Made by a program: the position numbers and the translations under genes | Notes under the pieces: generated by a model | What the model was told of the DNA's origin: nothing | The model's database searches: none | Seen by the model: the letters and a program-made list of their open reading frames with translations, nothing else | Assembly (NCBI RefSeq): GCF_008370495.1 | Contig: NZ_VTUX01000007.1 | Coordinates: 124,001-188,000 of the forward strand | Reading direction: 5' to 3' | Source: Pseudohalioglobus sediminis | Lineage (GTDB): Bacteria > Pseudomonadota > Gammaproteobacteria > Pseudomonadales > Halieaceae | DNA: 64,000 nt | Shown here: positions 24,552 through 33,711 of the stretch, piece after piece | Layout: each line of letters opens with the position of its first letter | Position numbering within the stretch: position 1 is the stretch's first letter

Positions 24552-26935
24552 GGGGACGCAGTCGGGCGCAGCAGCAGTTCGGTGTCGGTATGCGCGTCAA
24601 TGGCGCTGTCGGAGAACCACCAGTACCGCCTCTCCCCGCTCAGCCAGTCCCCGGCAAAGGTCTTGTTCCAGGGATCAAACCAGCGCTCGCTGACGCCCCC
24701 CGGATAGTGCGCCGTCACTTTCTCCGTGTCGGACAAATCCACGACCATGCGTACGGAATCAACAATGCGCGCGCGGTAGGCCTCACTGAACTTGTACATA
24801 CCGCGGTTCAAGGTTTCCGATGAACCGTCCATGGGATGCGTGCCACCGCCGATCAGCCCGGCGGCACGCTCCCCGGGGATAAACGGGTGGAACAGGGTGA
24901 TAGTGTGGGCATCGCCCCAGCGCCAGGCATCGGGATCACTACCCCATGCGGCGGACAGCTCCGCCAGCGCGTCACGTCCCGCACGCCGCAGCAGGTCCGC
25001 ACTGGTCTCCACCTCGTCAGTGCGGCTGTCGTCAATCCACGCCGGGTCGTCAGTTTCCAGCAGGTACACGAAGCGCTCTACCCAGTAGTACTGCTCATCC
25101 AGGTAATCGCGCAGCAGGTCCTCACTCATGTCATCGGCAAACACCTGGCCAGCCAGGTGGCGGAACACGGATTGAAACACCAGCGGCGCGGCGGCATCCT
25201 TGTCATCACGCAGGTCCCAGTCCTGCAGCAGGCGCGCGAGTGGCGCCAGGACCGGGTCGCTCGCGAAAGCATCGAGCAGCAGCGGCCGCAGGCGGCGCGC
25301 CAGGGTATTGACGATATCCTGGTTGGCCCGCCAGTGATCATCAGCATCGAGTACGTCACGCTGCATCAGCTCCTGCAGGCGCACATAGCGCCAGCGCGGG
25401 GAGAAATGCGTGGAGTAGGCAAAAGGGTAATCGGCGCTGGTCACCCGGTGATTGGTGGAGCCCACCCACTGCCGCTGCGGGTTGCGCTGAATCGGCATGT
25501 CCTGGTGCGGTATGCGCCCCTGCCAGTTGTCCTCACCGGTCACCTGCAGCGGCACCAGGCCGTTGCCCCGGGTGCGCAGTGGCACCATGCCAGTAGGCAC
25601 CATGGCGATGTTGCCGTCTACATCGATCACCACGTGGTTGAGCGGCGTGGTCATCCTGCTCATGGCGGCGATCGCCTCATCCACTGAACGGGCGAGCATG
25701 AGTTCCCGGTTACCGGCATCGGGCAGCGCATACAGCGGTGTCGACCAGCGCAGCGACAGCACCCTGCCCTCTGCCATGCTCATGCCGTGATCAGAAATCA
25801 CCGGGCCGCGGCGGGTTGCACGGATGGTCATGGTTTCCGTGCGATAGCCGCCCTCGGCCTCTTTGTCACGGATGCGCAGGATCTCTTCACGCACCTCGAA
25901 CGGCAGCGAGCGCTCGCCTTCCAGGTAGTGCTGCGGGTTCTGCGGGTCGACGACTTCGAGGTAGAGGTCCACCACGTCTGCATAGCCATTGGTGGCACCC
26001 CAGGCGATATGGTCGGTGCGGCCGATGCCCCAACCGGGATTACCCGGGGTGGAGCCACCCACGATCCGCAGCTCCGGCGTCACCGCGCCCATTGGGTACC
26101 AGAAACCCGGCAGGTGCCGCGCATCCATATGCGGGTCACTGGACAGGATAGGCGCGGCGCCCGCGGACTTTTGCGGACCCGTTGCCCAGGCGTCGCTGCC
26201 CATGGCGTAGCGCGGCTGGAGGGGGCTAAACAGGCTGTCGTCGTAAGACAGGTCGATGGCAGCAAGGTCCTGTGCCAGCACCTCATTGCGGGCTTCCGGC
26301 AGCGTACGCGGATCGTCGGGATTGACCGCAATCGGCGCCAGTTGGCTGGCGCGCTCGGGCCCGAGTTCATCGTAAAGCCGCAGGGTCAGCAACTCCTGCT
26401 TCCAGTTCACGCTGCTGCTCCAGATCCGGAACTGGGTGACCGCAACCACGTCTTCCAGCGTCCACGGCTGCACGGTGTGCCCCATCACCCCGAGCATCAG
26501 CGGAAACTCATCGCTGCGGCTGGCAATGTAGTCATTGATGCCGTTGACGTAGCGCTGCAGGTAATTGCGTTCCTCGGAACTGATACGCGTGGCGTAGTCA
26601 CGGGCAAAGCCGGGGATATCCACCAGGCGCACAATGCGGTCATTGCGCAGGCCACGCTCACCGATGAATTCCGCCAGGCGCCCGTGGGAAAGGTAGCGGT
26701 GCAGCTCCAGCTGGAACAGTCGGTCCTGTGCATGCAGGAAGCCCTGGGCGGTCAATACGTCATCAAGCGACTCAGCGTAGAGATAGGGCACGCCATCTGC
26801 GCCGCGCAGCACCCGCACCTCGCCCTGAAGGGAGGCAACGGTCATGGCGCCGTCACGCTGGGGAGCATCAATGCGCGGTACATACCAGGCGAGTCCCGCG
26901 GCAATAACCAGTAGCAACAACAACCATTTTTTCAT
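24548..26935 (-). CDS. Penicillin acylase family protein (Ntn hydrolase)
   Basis: An exported amidase that matures by self-cleavage into alpha and beta chains. From ATG 26935 (AGGAAA eight bases upstream) it is 795 residues with a signal/anchor segment (KKWLLLLLVIAAGLAWYV). The beta-chain nucleophile Ser is in MGSDAWATGP (about residue 247). Later family motifs include GNPGWGIGRTDHIAWG, a TTPLNHVVIDVDGNIAM segment and WVGSTNHRV. Members act on penicillins, acyl-homoserine lactones or other amides; which applies here is unknown. The stop codon (TAG, 24550-24548) lies inside the last REP element of the array. Its upstream gap of about 360 bases is shared with the divergent protease gene. Confidence 0.9.
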   Translation of the reverse strand: MKKWLLLLLVIAAGLAWYVPRIDAPQRDGAMTVASLQGEVRVLRGADGVPYLYAESLDDVLTAQGFLHAQDRLFQLELHRYLSHGRLAEFIGERGLRNDRIVRLVDIPGFARDYATRISSEERNYLQRYVNGINDYIASRSDEFPLMLGVMGHTVQPWTLEDVVAVTQFRIWSSSVNWKQELLTLRLYDELGPERASQLAPIAVNPDDPRTLPEARNEVLAQDLAAIDLSYDDSLFSPLQPRYAMGSDAWATGPQKSAGAAPILSSDPHMDARHLPGFWYPMGAVTPELRIVGGSTPGNPGWGIGRTDHIAWGATNGYADVVDLYLEVVDPQNPQHYLEGERSLPFEVREEILRIRDKEAEGGYRTETMTIRATRRGPVISDHGMSMAEGRVLSLRWSTPLYALPDAGNRELMLARSVDEAIAAMSRMTTPLNHVVIDVDGNIAMVPTGMVPLRTRGNGLVPLQVTGEDNWQGRIPHQDMPIQRNPQRQWVGSTNHRVTSADYPFAYSTHFSPRWRYVRLQELMQRDVLDADDHWRANQDIVNTLARRLRPLLLDAFASDPVLAPLARLLQDWDLRDDKDAAAPLVFQSVFRHLAGQVFADDMSEDLLRDYLDEQYYWVERFVYLLETDDPAWIDDSRTDEVETSADLLRRAGRDALAELSAAWGSDPDAWRWGDAHTITLFHPFIPGERAAGLIGGGTHPMDGSSETLNRGMYKFSEAYRARIVDSVRMVVDLSDTEKVTAHYPGGVSERWFDPWNKTFAGDWLSGERRYWWFSDSAIDAHTDTELLLRPTASP

Positions 26936-27293
26936 AGCGGGTTTTCCTCGACTCCTGCGAATCTCTGTCAGGCAGCGATACCGCGCCCTCAGTAAGCTGC
27001 CACAGGGTGGCTCGGTGGCGGCATGCCCTGCGCGAACTGCCGGAGCATTGTAACCGCAGCACCGCGCCGCCAGCCGCTGTGCGGTTTGCCAATCAATACC
27101 CACGGGGCGCTTTCGCGGTGTTTTCCCGCAGGCGAAGCACCTGTCAGCCGGGGTACCGGGATGAACCTTTCGCCACCCCGGCGGGTCTCAGACTTGAGAT
27201 GGCGTGCGCACTGGGGGAAGATATCGCCCCATGGGCGCTGCGCCGAGACGGTCTTCGCTGACCCATTCCACTGCCAACTTTTACAGGTACACC
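26936..27293. other. Gap between divergent penicillin-acylase and M48 genes
   Basis: About 360 bases of GC-rich DNA. Open frames crossing it run on from both neighbours but lack their own ribosome sites or signals. I see no terminator, repeat family member or convincing promoter. Confidence 0.5.
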
Positions 27294-28106
27294 ATGAAAA
27301 AACTGCTGTTTGTAACGCTTGCCCTCGCCCTGGTCAGCGGCTGCGCCACCAGCCCCACCGGGCGTTCGCAGTTGATGCTGATCTCTCCGGAGTCGGCCAT
27401 TGTCGAGTCCAGGAAAGCCTACCTGAGCACAGTCAGCGAATTGGATGCCAAGAACAAGCTGGTGGATGACCCGCGCATGGTGGACCGCGTGGCCACCATT
27501 ACCGGCAGGCTGGTCACCGTGGCGGTGCAGAACTATCCCCAGTCAGCCAACTGGGAGTGGAGCGTGGCGATTATCGACGACCCGAAAACCGTCAACGCCT
27601 GGTGCATGGCCGGTGGCCGCATGGCGGTGTACACCGGACTGTTCGAAAAGCTGAACCTGACTGACGATGAGTTCGCCCAGATCATGGGCCACGAGATTTC
27701 CCACGCCCTGGCCAACCACACCGCCGAGCGCATGTCGCGGGCCATGGCCACCTCCCTTGGCGTGGTCGCCGTGGGTGTGGCTTCAGACCACCACGGCGCC
27801 GCCATGATCGGCGCTGCAGCGGCGGCCAAGCTGGCGCTGGAACTGCCCAACAGCCGCACCGCCGAATCCGAGGCCGACGCCATCGGCATGCGCCTGGCCA
27901 CGCTGGCCGGCTACGAGCCAGACGCCGCCGTGACCCTGTGGCAGAAGATGGCCAAAGCGGGCGGCTCGGCGCCCCCGGAGTTCTTGAGCACCCACCCGAC
28001 GCCGGGCAACCGCGAGCAGGCGCTCGCGGCGATGATCCCGGAAATGCGCCAGCTCAACAGCTCGGGCAGGATGGCGGCCGTCAGCAAGGTCGATATCGTG
28101 CGCTGA
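27294..28106 (+). CDS. M48-family zinc metalloprotease lipoprotein
   Basis: A 270-residue lipoprotein (signal ending LVSGC). It has the zinc motif HEISH (His133-His137, in MGHEISHALANHTAE) and a downstream Glu in ESEADAIG. It resembles E. coli LoiP/YcaL, periplasmic M48 proteases that act on outer-membrane proteins. ATG 27294 has AGGT six bases upstream. The stop codon is shared with a 22-bp perfect palindrome that also holds the stop of the convergent DUF885 gene. Confidence 0.88.
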   Translation: MKKLLFVTLALALVSGCATSPTGRSQLMLISPESAIVESRKAYLSTVSELDAKNKLVDDPRMVDRVATITGRLVTVAVQNYPQSANWEWSVAIIDDPKTVNAWCMAGGRMAVYTGLFEKLNLTDDEFAQIMGHEISHALANHTAERMSRAMATSLGVVAVGVASDHHGAAMIGAAAAAKLALELPNSRTAESEADAIGMRLATLAGYEPDAAVTLWQKMAKAGGSAPPEFLSTHPTPGNREQALAAMIPEMRQLNSSGRMAAVSKVDIVR

Positions 28107-28117
28107 TCAGCGCACGA
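28096..28117. repeat. 22-bp perfect palindrome at two abutting convergent stop codons
   Basis: TCGTGCGCTGA followed at once by its reverse complement TCAGCGCACGA. The plus-strand gene ends VR-stop at 28106 and the minus-strand gene also ends VR-stop, its stop beginning at 28109. There is no spacer at the centre and no T-run, so it is not a standard terminator, although it could form a cruciform or pair across both messages. Confidence 0.75.
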
Positions 28118-29837
28118 ATTCGTCCAGTACCGCCTCGCGCAGCAGGTCGGGCGGCAGCAGACCCTGGCGCAGTATGAAATCATGGAAGGCGCGCTGGTCG
28201 AAGGCCTCACCCAGGGCCAGCTCTACTTCCGTGCGCAGACGCATCAACGCCATGTAACCGTAGTAATAGGATGTCGCCTGCCCGGGCGCCCAGAACGCGT
28301 AGCGATCTGCCTCGGAGCTGGCCATGGGGCGAGACAGCAGTAACTGTTCCATGAGGAAATCCCTGGCGCCGTCGCGGCTCAACTGGCCAGTGTTGACCAT
28401 CGGGTCAAGGAACATCCGCGCAGCGCGCATGATGCGCGTATACAGGCTGAACAGCTGGCCCTCCAGCGGCAGGTACTCGTGCATGATCGATTCCGCGTAC
28501 AGCCCCCAGCCCTCAGCGTTGGCGCTGTTCATGGCGTAGATGGCGCGCGCCAGCGAAGTACCGTCCTCGACCAGGCGGGCAAACTGCAGCTCGTGACCGG
28601 GGCGCGCCTCGTGCACCGTGAGTGCCCAGGTGATGGCGTCGTGGCCCCAGTCATCCATCTTCGCCTCGTCACCCAGGGCGGGATTGCTCTGCACCAGCAC
28701 GAACTCACCGTACTGACCGGTGTTGTTGATCAGCTGCGGCGGTGTCATGAACGACGCGGGAATCGCGGCGGCCTCCGCCGGCGTGGCCATGCGGATACTG
28801 GCATCGCGCTCAGGCAGGGTAACGATGTCTTCGCGGCGGATGATGGCCTCGATCTCGGCGAGGCGCTGCTGGTAGGTAGCCAGCACCTTGTCTTCGGGCA
28901 GCTGCTGCTTTTTCAACGCCGCGATTACCGACAACAGGTCGTCCTTTTCCCAGCCGCGCTGCTTTGCGATCTGCGCCGCCAGCGCTTTCATTTCACTGCG
29001 CAGCAGCTGGTAGCTGTACTGGGCGCTGGCGATCAGCGCTTCCGGCTCGGCGTATACGCCGTAGTTTTTCAGGTTGTCGGCGTAGATATCCGGTGGCAGC
29101 TGGTTGCCAGCCCGCGCCCGCGGCACCATCGCCTGTTCCAGCCAGGCCCGGTATTCGGCCAGCTGCGTCTCGAGCACAGCGAAGTCCGCTTCCCAGCCCT
29201 CGAGTCCCGCGGCCACGAACAACTCGCGCATGCCCGCAACATATTGCCGGGTTTTGCCGAGATCGCTTTCCAGTTGCCCGGCGTAGGGTCCCAGCAGGCC
29301 CTTCACGCCAAAGCGCTCCTGGGTGCGCGCCCTGGCCTGCTCGGTCAGGGGCGTATAGCCCTGTTCCCGGCCCGTGTAGCGACGCAGGCGCTCCAGTGCA
29401 GCCGGGTAACGCGATGCATCGTTGCGCGGGTCCAGCAGGGCGTTGAAATTCCGGAAGAGTCCCTCGTGCAGGTTGTAGTAGGGCAGCATCAGCTCATGAT
29501 TCAGCTGCTCACTGGTAATGTTGTCCTGGAGCGCCGTGATCAGGATGCTGATGTCCTGGCTGACGCGGGCGTCCTTTTCACCCGATTGCAGCGCTTCCAG
29601 CCGCCGTATCTGCTCCTTGAGCCCGTCGATACGGCGCTGGTGAAGATTCTCACCCAGGTCACTGACCTGTGCGTCGAACTCACTGAGGCCGAGGTCGGAG
29701 ATATTTTCCGGCTCAAAACCCGCGTTGAAACGCAGCACCTCCATGGTGATGGCATTGGAGCGCTCTATCCAGTCGGCATGGGCCGCCGCGGACAGCAACA
29801 GCAGTCCCGCGGCCAGCAGTGTTCCCAGTTTATGCAT
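28107..29837 (-). CDS. DUF885-family exported protein (putative metallo-hydrolase)
   Basis: 576 residues from ATG 29837 (GAGG six bases upstream), with a signal peptide ending AHAD. Two conserved DUF885 motifs are clear: HEARPGHELQF (about residue 400), the family's HExxH-like metal motif, and GWGLYAESIMHEY (about residue 445). DUF885 proteins resemble gluzincin peptidases but most have no proven activity. It converges with the M48 gene with no gap. Confidence 0.85.
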   Translation of the reverse strand: MHKLGTLLAAGLLLLSAAAHADWIERSNAITMEVLRFNAGFEPENISDLGLSEFDAQVSDLGENLHQRRIDGLKEQIRRLEALQSGEKDARVSQDISILITALQDNITSEQLNHELMLPYYNLHEGLFRNFNALLDPRNDASRYPAALERLRRYTGREQGYTPLTEQARARTQERFGVKGLLGPYAGQLESDLGKTRQYVAGMRELFVAAGLEGWEADFAVLETQLAEYRAWLEQAMVPRARAGNQLPPDIYADNLKNYGVYAEPEALIASAQYSYQLLRSEMKALAAQIAKQRGWEKDDLLSVIAALKKQQLPEDKVLATYQQRLAEIEAIIRREDIVTLPERDASIRMATPAEAAAIPASFMTPPQLINNTGQYGEFVLVQSNPALGDEAKMDDWGHDAITWALTVHEARPGHELQFARLVEDGTSLARAIYAMNSANAEGWGLYAESIMHEYLPLEGQLFSLYTRIMRAARMFLDPMVNTGQLSRDGARDFLMEQLLLSRPMASSEADRYAFWAPGQATSYYYGYMALMRLRTEVELALGEAFDQRAFHDFILRQGLLPPDLLREAVLDEFVR

Positions 29838-29993
29838 GGTCAACCTCGCGTGCAGAAAAACGCGCGCAGGCTACCAGCAATTGCACCCCATTGCAGCGCC
29901 GTTTACGACGAACGGCAGCCACGGCGAGACGAAAAGCCCTGGGCGCTGCCGGTGACAGCCCGCTCCGGGCCGCCTGTGAGTGCAGGGCCAGCC

Positions 29994-30830
29994 TTAGTGT
30001 GCTCGCCAGAACGCCGTGACCTCCCGCCACCAGCTCGCGCCCGGATCGAAGTCCAGGGAATTGTGCCCGGCTCCCGGCTGTTCGAACTGCCATTTCGGCC
30101 CCTGGTAGCTGTCGTACAGGCTGCGACCCAGCCTTGCGGGCACGATCTCGTCATCACCGGCGATCAAGAACGCCACCGGGCCGCTGTACCGACCCAGCGC
30201 CGCCACCGAGTCGAAACGCTCGCTGAGCAGGGCGCGCACCGGCAGCATCCCGTAATGTTCGCCGGCAACATCCGCCAGACTGGTGAACGGAGTGACCAGC
30301 AACACCCCCCCGATCTGCTGCCGGAACCTGCCGGCAAGGTAGCTCGCGACCCCGCTGCCCAGCGACTCGCCAACAAGGTACAGCGGCGCCGGGTCCCCGG
30401 CCAACAGTTCGGCCAGCGCGTCGGCGGCGGCGGCTTTTATGCCCGCCTCCGATGGCTCACCGGGGCGGGCACCGTAGCCGGGGTACTCGAACAAATACAC
30501 CTCCCAGCCATCCCCCTGGGCAAGAAAACCCGCCGCGAAGTACTGCCGATGCAGCGCATAGCCGGCGTTCCCGTGAAACACCACAAGGCGGCGCGCGCCC
30601 TTTCCGGCAGGGTGGCTGCGCCAGCCGATCAGTTCATCTTTGCCACTGCGCCACGGCAACATGCCCACGCGCCCGGCAGCGTCCAGCAACACCGCTTCCG
30701 GCGCCACCTCAGGAAAGTAAATCAACTGGCGTTGCAGTGATGTGAACATGAACAGGCCTCCTGTAAGCACCAGCACAGCAACCATGACATGCCCGGATAT
30801 TCCCCGTGGATTGCGGTGCGTCACCTGCAT
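29994..30830 (-). CDS. Membrane-anchored alpha/beta hydrolase
   Basis: A 278-residue protein with an N-terminal membrane helix (VMVAVLVLTGGLFMFTSL). The hydrolase core includes the oxyanion region VVFHGNAGYALHR, the nucleophile elbow GESLGSG (about residue 153) with the Ser, an acid in AGDDEIVP and the histidine in GAGHNSLDFD. It resembles ABHD13/BEM46-type hydrolases (thioesterase- or lipase-like). The substrate is unknown. ATG 30830 has no strong ribosome site. Confidence 0.8.
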   Translation of the reverse strand: MQVTHRNPRGISGHVMVAVLVLTGGLFMFTSLQRQLIYFPEVAPEAVLLDAAGRVGMLPWRSGKDELIGWRSHPAGKGARRLVVFHGNAGYALHRQYFAAGFLAQGDGWEVYLFEYPGYGARPGEPSEAGIKAAAADALAELLAGDPAPLYLVGESLGSGVASYLAGRFRQQIGGVLLVTPFTSLADVAGEHYGMLPVRALLSERFDSVAALGRYSGPVAFLIAGDDEIVPARLGRSLYDSYQGPKWQFEQPGAGHNSLDFDPGASWWREVTAFWRAH

Positions 30831-31011
30831 GCCTCGATCGCCCTGGTGCCTCTATACACAGGTTAATGAAAAGCGGACCGGGGGCACAAGCTCTCCCGTT
30901 CATGCAAATAGGCCCATTCACTGCGCAAGTCTGAATAAAGTGTTGCTCCCCAACCGGGGGCACGCAAACCAGGGATTACTCAATTGTGTCCGGCGTCTAT
31001 ACTCCGGCGTT

Positions 31012-31039
31012 TTGTCAGTGATATTCTAGCCAAGATAGT
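31012..31039 (+). promoter_or_regulatory. Possible promoter of the toxin-antitoxin operon
   Basis: TTGTCA (31012-31017) and GATAGT (31034-31039) spaced by 16 bases. Two direct copies of TCCGGCG (30989-30995 and 31003-31009, 14 bp apart) lie just upstream and could be operator half-sites, as these operons usually repress themselves. Weak motif matches. Confidence 0.3.
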
Positions 31040-31071
31040 ACAGCAACAAGCATCACGATCAGGAGACGGTC

Positions 31072-31251
31072 ATGCAAGCAGCCAAGCAGGATGCTCTGAA
31101 CATCATCAGCCAGCTACCCGATACTGCTGACATGGATGAGATCATGTACCGGCTCTATGTCCTGGATAAAGTACGCAAGGGCAAGGAAGATATCAATCAG
31201 GGTCGCTTGACCTCCGCCAAGGATCTCAAGCATGAGATCGAGCATTGGTAA
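31072..31251 (+). CDS. Antitoxin of a type II toxin-antitoxin pair
   Basis: A 59-residue acidic protein (starts MQAAKQDALNIISQLP, ends KHEIEHW). AGGAG lies six bases before ATG 31072. Its length, the DTADMDEIMYRLYVLDKV helix and the LTSAKDLKHEIE tail fit antitoxins encoded beside ParE-type toxins. It neutralises the toxin by binding it and probably represses the operon. The last codons overlap the toxin gene by seven bases. Confidence 0.8.
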   Translation: MQAAKQDALNIISQLPDTADMDEIMYRLYVLDKVRKGKEDINQGRLTSAKDLKHEIEHW

Positions 31252-31550
31252 CCTGGTCAGATCACGCCAAGGCCGACTTGCGTCATATCCATGATTTCAT
31301 TGCCGCCGATTCCCGGCATTACGCCAAATATGTCATGCAGGCCATTATTAATAAGTCCCTGCTCTTATCTGAATCACCGCGCATCGGCAAGATAGTACCT
31401 GAGATTAACGACAAAGATATCCGCGAGTTACAACTGTACTCATACCGAATCCTCTACGAGATCCGTGGTAATCAAATTCACGTGCTTGCAATAGCTCACA
31501 AACGGAGGGACTTCCAACCCGGTGAGTTGAGTGAGGAAATCGTGCGCTGA
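31245..31550 (+). CDS. RelE/ParE-superfamily toxin
   Basis: A 101-residue basic protein. It starts at TTG 31245, which overlaps the antitoxin end by seven bases; no ATG exists before the conserved start VTWSDHAKADLRHIHDFI. The beta-sheet core ELQLYSYRILYEIRGNQIHVLAIAHKRRDF is typical of ParE toxins, which poison DNA gyrase, or of RelE toxins, which cut mRNA; the pattern looks more ParE-like. The non-ATG overlapping start would keep toxin levels below antitoxin. Confidence 0.85.
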   Translation: MVTWSDHAKADLRHIHDFIAADSRHYAKYVMQAIINKSLLLSESPRIGKIVPEINDKDIRELQLYSYRILYEIRGNQIHVLAIAHKRRDFQPGELSEEIVR

Positions 31551-31740
31551 TCAGCGAGAGGAACGCACCGGCAATACTCTGTATGACGCCACAGTGGCTT
31601 AGGGTCATAAGCAGGTCTAAGGTGCGTGCGCCAGGAAGCAACACTGTTTCATCGCCTGCAAATTTATAGTGACCTTGCTTTGACAATAATCGGTTTTGCA
31701 GGCGTTAGGCATCATTTACATGAATGGGCGCATACAGAGG

Positions 31741-32646
31741 TCACCCCGCGGGCAAGGTGGCCCGGAGCCTGTCGATCAGGTATCGCGCAATCCGCGTGTT
31801 TGACGCATACAGCACGCCCCGGTGATTCATAAACGTCGAGTCCTTGCGGTTGAGCTCCAGCGGCTGGCCATGGATATCACTGACCCAGCCACCCGCCTCA
31901 CCAACGATGCAGGCGGTGGCGGCGAAATCCCAAACGCTGCCGCCACCCTCCCCGGGTTTCGGCAGTTTTACGTAACACGCCGCGGGGTAATCCAGGACCT
32001 GGCAGGCATTTTTCACCGCCCCGCTGCCATACACCATTTCCACGCCAGCCAGGCCTAAAGTCTGTGCACATCCGTTCAGGATGTCGGTGATGGCAGCGCA
32101 ATGTTCATCTGCGTCGAAGCTGGCGTCGGCAAAAACCCTTAGCGACCTGGATTCCAGTGCGCCGGTTTGGATTGCAGCCTGCTCGCGATACGCACCATCG
32201 CCCCTGATGGCATACACCAGACTGGCACCTGGCGGATCGTAGACCACGCCGATCAGGGGCGCGCCGGAGTGGTCGACCAGGGCGATGGAAACCGCGTAAC
32301 CCCTGCGCCCCTCCACAAAGGGCAGCGTGCCGTCGAGCGGGTCGACACACCAGAAAAAGGACTTCGTCAGGCGCTGGGGTGTCACGCCGGGCACTTGCAT
32401 TGCCGACTCTTCTCCGCAGAAAGCGATATCCCACTGCTCAGAAGCCGGCTGCAGCCTCTGGCGTATGATCGCCTCACTGCGCACGTCCACTTCCGTCACC
32501 ACCTGGGAGGCAGCACTGCTGCCGGCATCCTTGAAATATCGCTGCAGCCCGGTGCGGTCAATGCTTTGTACAAATACGCCGGCCTCTCGCGCGGCATGAA
32601 TGGCTACATCACACAACTGCTGCAAGGGCAGTGTCGTTTCCGTCAT
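31741..32646 (-). CDS. cysQ: CysQ-like 3'(2'),5'-bisphosphate nucleotidase / inositol-phosphatase family
   Basis: A 301-residue metal-dependent phosphatase from ATG 32646, overlapping the stop of the upstream phosphotransferase (ATGA). Motifs of the family: CGEES (metal Glu pair), WCVDPLDGT with the central Asp-Pro-Leu-Asp-Gly-Thr, and [14 protein letters not shown] near the C-terminus. CysQ removes the 3'-phosphate from PAP, the by-product of sulfation; a sulfotransferase occurs at 51054. Inositol monophosphatase activity is the other possibility. The context is a catabolic run, so the symbol is tentative. Confidence 0.72.
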   Translation of the reverse strand: MTETTLPLQQLCDVAIHAAREAGVFVQSIDRTGLQRYFKDAGSSAASQVVTEVDVRSEAIIRQRLQPASEQWDIAFCGEESAMQVPGVTPQRLTKSFFWCVDPLDGTLPFVEGRRGYAVSIALVDHSGAPLIGVVYDPPGASLVYAIRGDGAYREQAAIQTGALESRSLRVFADASFDADEHCAAITDILNGCAQTLGLAGVEMVYGSGAVKNACQVLDYPAACYVKLPKPGEGGGSVWDFAATACIVGEAGGWVSDIHGQPLELNRKDSTFMNHRGVLYASNTRIARYLIDRLRATLPAG

Positions 32647-33626
32647 GGCTTTAGTCGCTCGATAACCCTGCGGGTCAGTCGCTCGCTGTAGCTGTTTATT
32701 TTCCAGTGACCCGGGCTCCAGCCCTTGAGAAAGCGATGGAAATCCGCCCAGGCCACGTCGTAGAGTCCCCGCCACTCGCTCTCCAGTGCAGTGGTATCCA
32801 CACCGGGCTGCTTCTCCGCTACGCGCTGCCCCAGCCTAGAAAAATAGTAATTCAGCAATGGTGCTTCCAGGGCCTCACATTCCTCCTCTTGCAAACAGCT
32901 GCCTAAGAAATAGGCCACGTCCTTCATGCCGCAGCCCTGGCCCACGTACTGGAAATCCACCGCCGCCACGCCGGGTTGCGGGGCATCGCCGGTGAAACAG
33001 AAATTGGCCAGCTTGGCGTCACCGTGGACCAGGGTTTGAAAGTGGCACTGGCGCAATTGCCGGTCAATCAGCGGTGCAGCTTCGCGCAGCGCAACATCTT
33101 CGAGCGCTGCCAGTTCATCGGGGCGGGTATCGAGATGCCAGTAGCTGCCACATTGCCAGAGCCCCGCTGCCGGGCTATTGAGGAACGTGGCATGAAAACT
33201 CGCCAGCCAGTCCAGGCAGGCATGGATGTCCTCCACCGTCACACGGTCTTTCCTGAGAATGAAACCCGCAGCATCAAGGTCTGTCAGCACCAGTATGGTT
33301 TCATTCTCCCGAGCGCTAACGGCCAAACAGCTCGGCACCGGGCACGCCGCGTCACATCGGCCGGCGTAGTCCTGGTACCAGTGTGCCTCCACCTGGTAGG
33401 AACGTATTTTGCGCTGGTGGGAACGCCCCGTGTTCCAACCCCGGGGGTGGCTACCTGCTTCCGGCAGTTTGACGTGCTTGAGAATCACCGAGGGATGGGT
33501 ACTGCCCTCCAGCTCGAGACGAACAATCTCACCGTAGCCACTCCATAGCGATTGAATGACAGTGGCGTTGCGAATCGTCTGCGCCCCCGTTGCCGAGAGG
33601 ACTGTGTTAGCGATGGCTGCTTGCAT
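32643..33626 (-). CDS. Aminoglycoside-phosphotransferase/choline-kinase-like protein
   Basis: A 327-residue kinase-fold protein. The active-site loop [13 protein letters not shown] (about residue 200) and the DFQYVGQG metal segment that follows are those of APH/choline-kinase and ecdysteroid-kinase-like proteins. An N-terminal HPSVILKHV strand holds the ATP-binding lysine. ATG 33626 has no ribosome site, and a -10-like box lies six bases upstream (see the promoter entry). It overlaps the CysQ-like gene by four bases. Related kinases in lipid- or steroid-degrading clusters phosphorylate small alcohols; the substrate here is unknown. Confidence 0.75.
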   Translation of the reverse strand: MQAAIANTVLSATGAQTIRNATVIQSLWSGYGEIVRLELEGSTHPSVILKHVKLPEAGSHPRGWNTGRSHQRKIRSYQVEAHWYQDYAGRCDAACPVPSCLAVSARENETILVLTDLDAAGFILRKDRVTVEDIHACLDWLASFHATFLNSPAAGLWQCGSYWHLDTRPDELAALEDVALREAAPLIDRQLRQCHFQTLVHGDAKLANFCFTGDAPQPGVAAVDFQYVGQGCGMKDVAYFLGSCLQEEECEALEAPLLNYYFSRLGQRVAEKQPGVDTTALESEWRGLYDVAWADFHRFLKGWSPGHWKINSYSERLTRRVIERLKP

Positions 33627-33632
33627 GGCAAC

Positions 33633-33660
33633 AATATAACGGGGAATCGGCCGATGTTCA
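33633..33660 (-). promoter_or_regulatory. Candidate promoter for a leaderless transcript
   Basis: On the minus strand, TGAACA (33660-33655) and TATATT (33638-33633) are 16 bases apart, and the ATG of the phosphotransferase begins seven bases after the -10 box. Transcription would start at or next to the start codon, in agreement with the missing ribosome site. Confidence 0.35.
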
Positions 33661-33711
33661 CCGCCGCTGTGCCAAAGACCACCGGCAGCGACGGGGGTTG
33701 CGCAGCGCAGA

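Noticed and set aside
28479-30740. A 753-residue plus-strand frame over the DUF885 and hydrolase genes
   Set aside because: It crosses two well-supported minus-strand genes and the gap between them, and has no motif or ribosome site.
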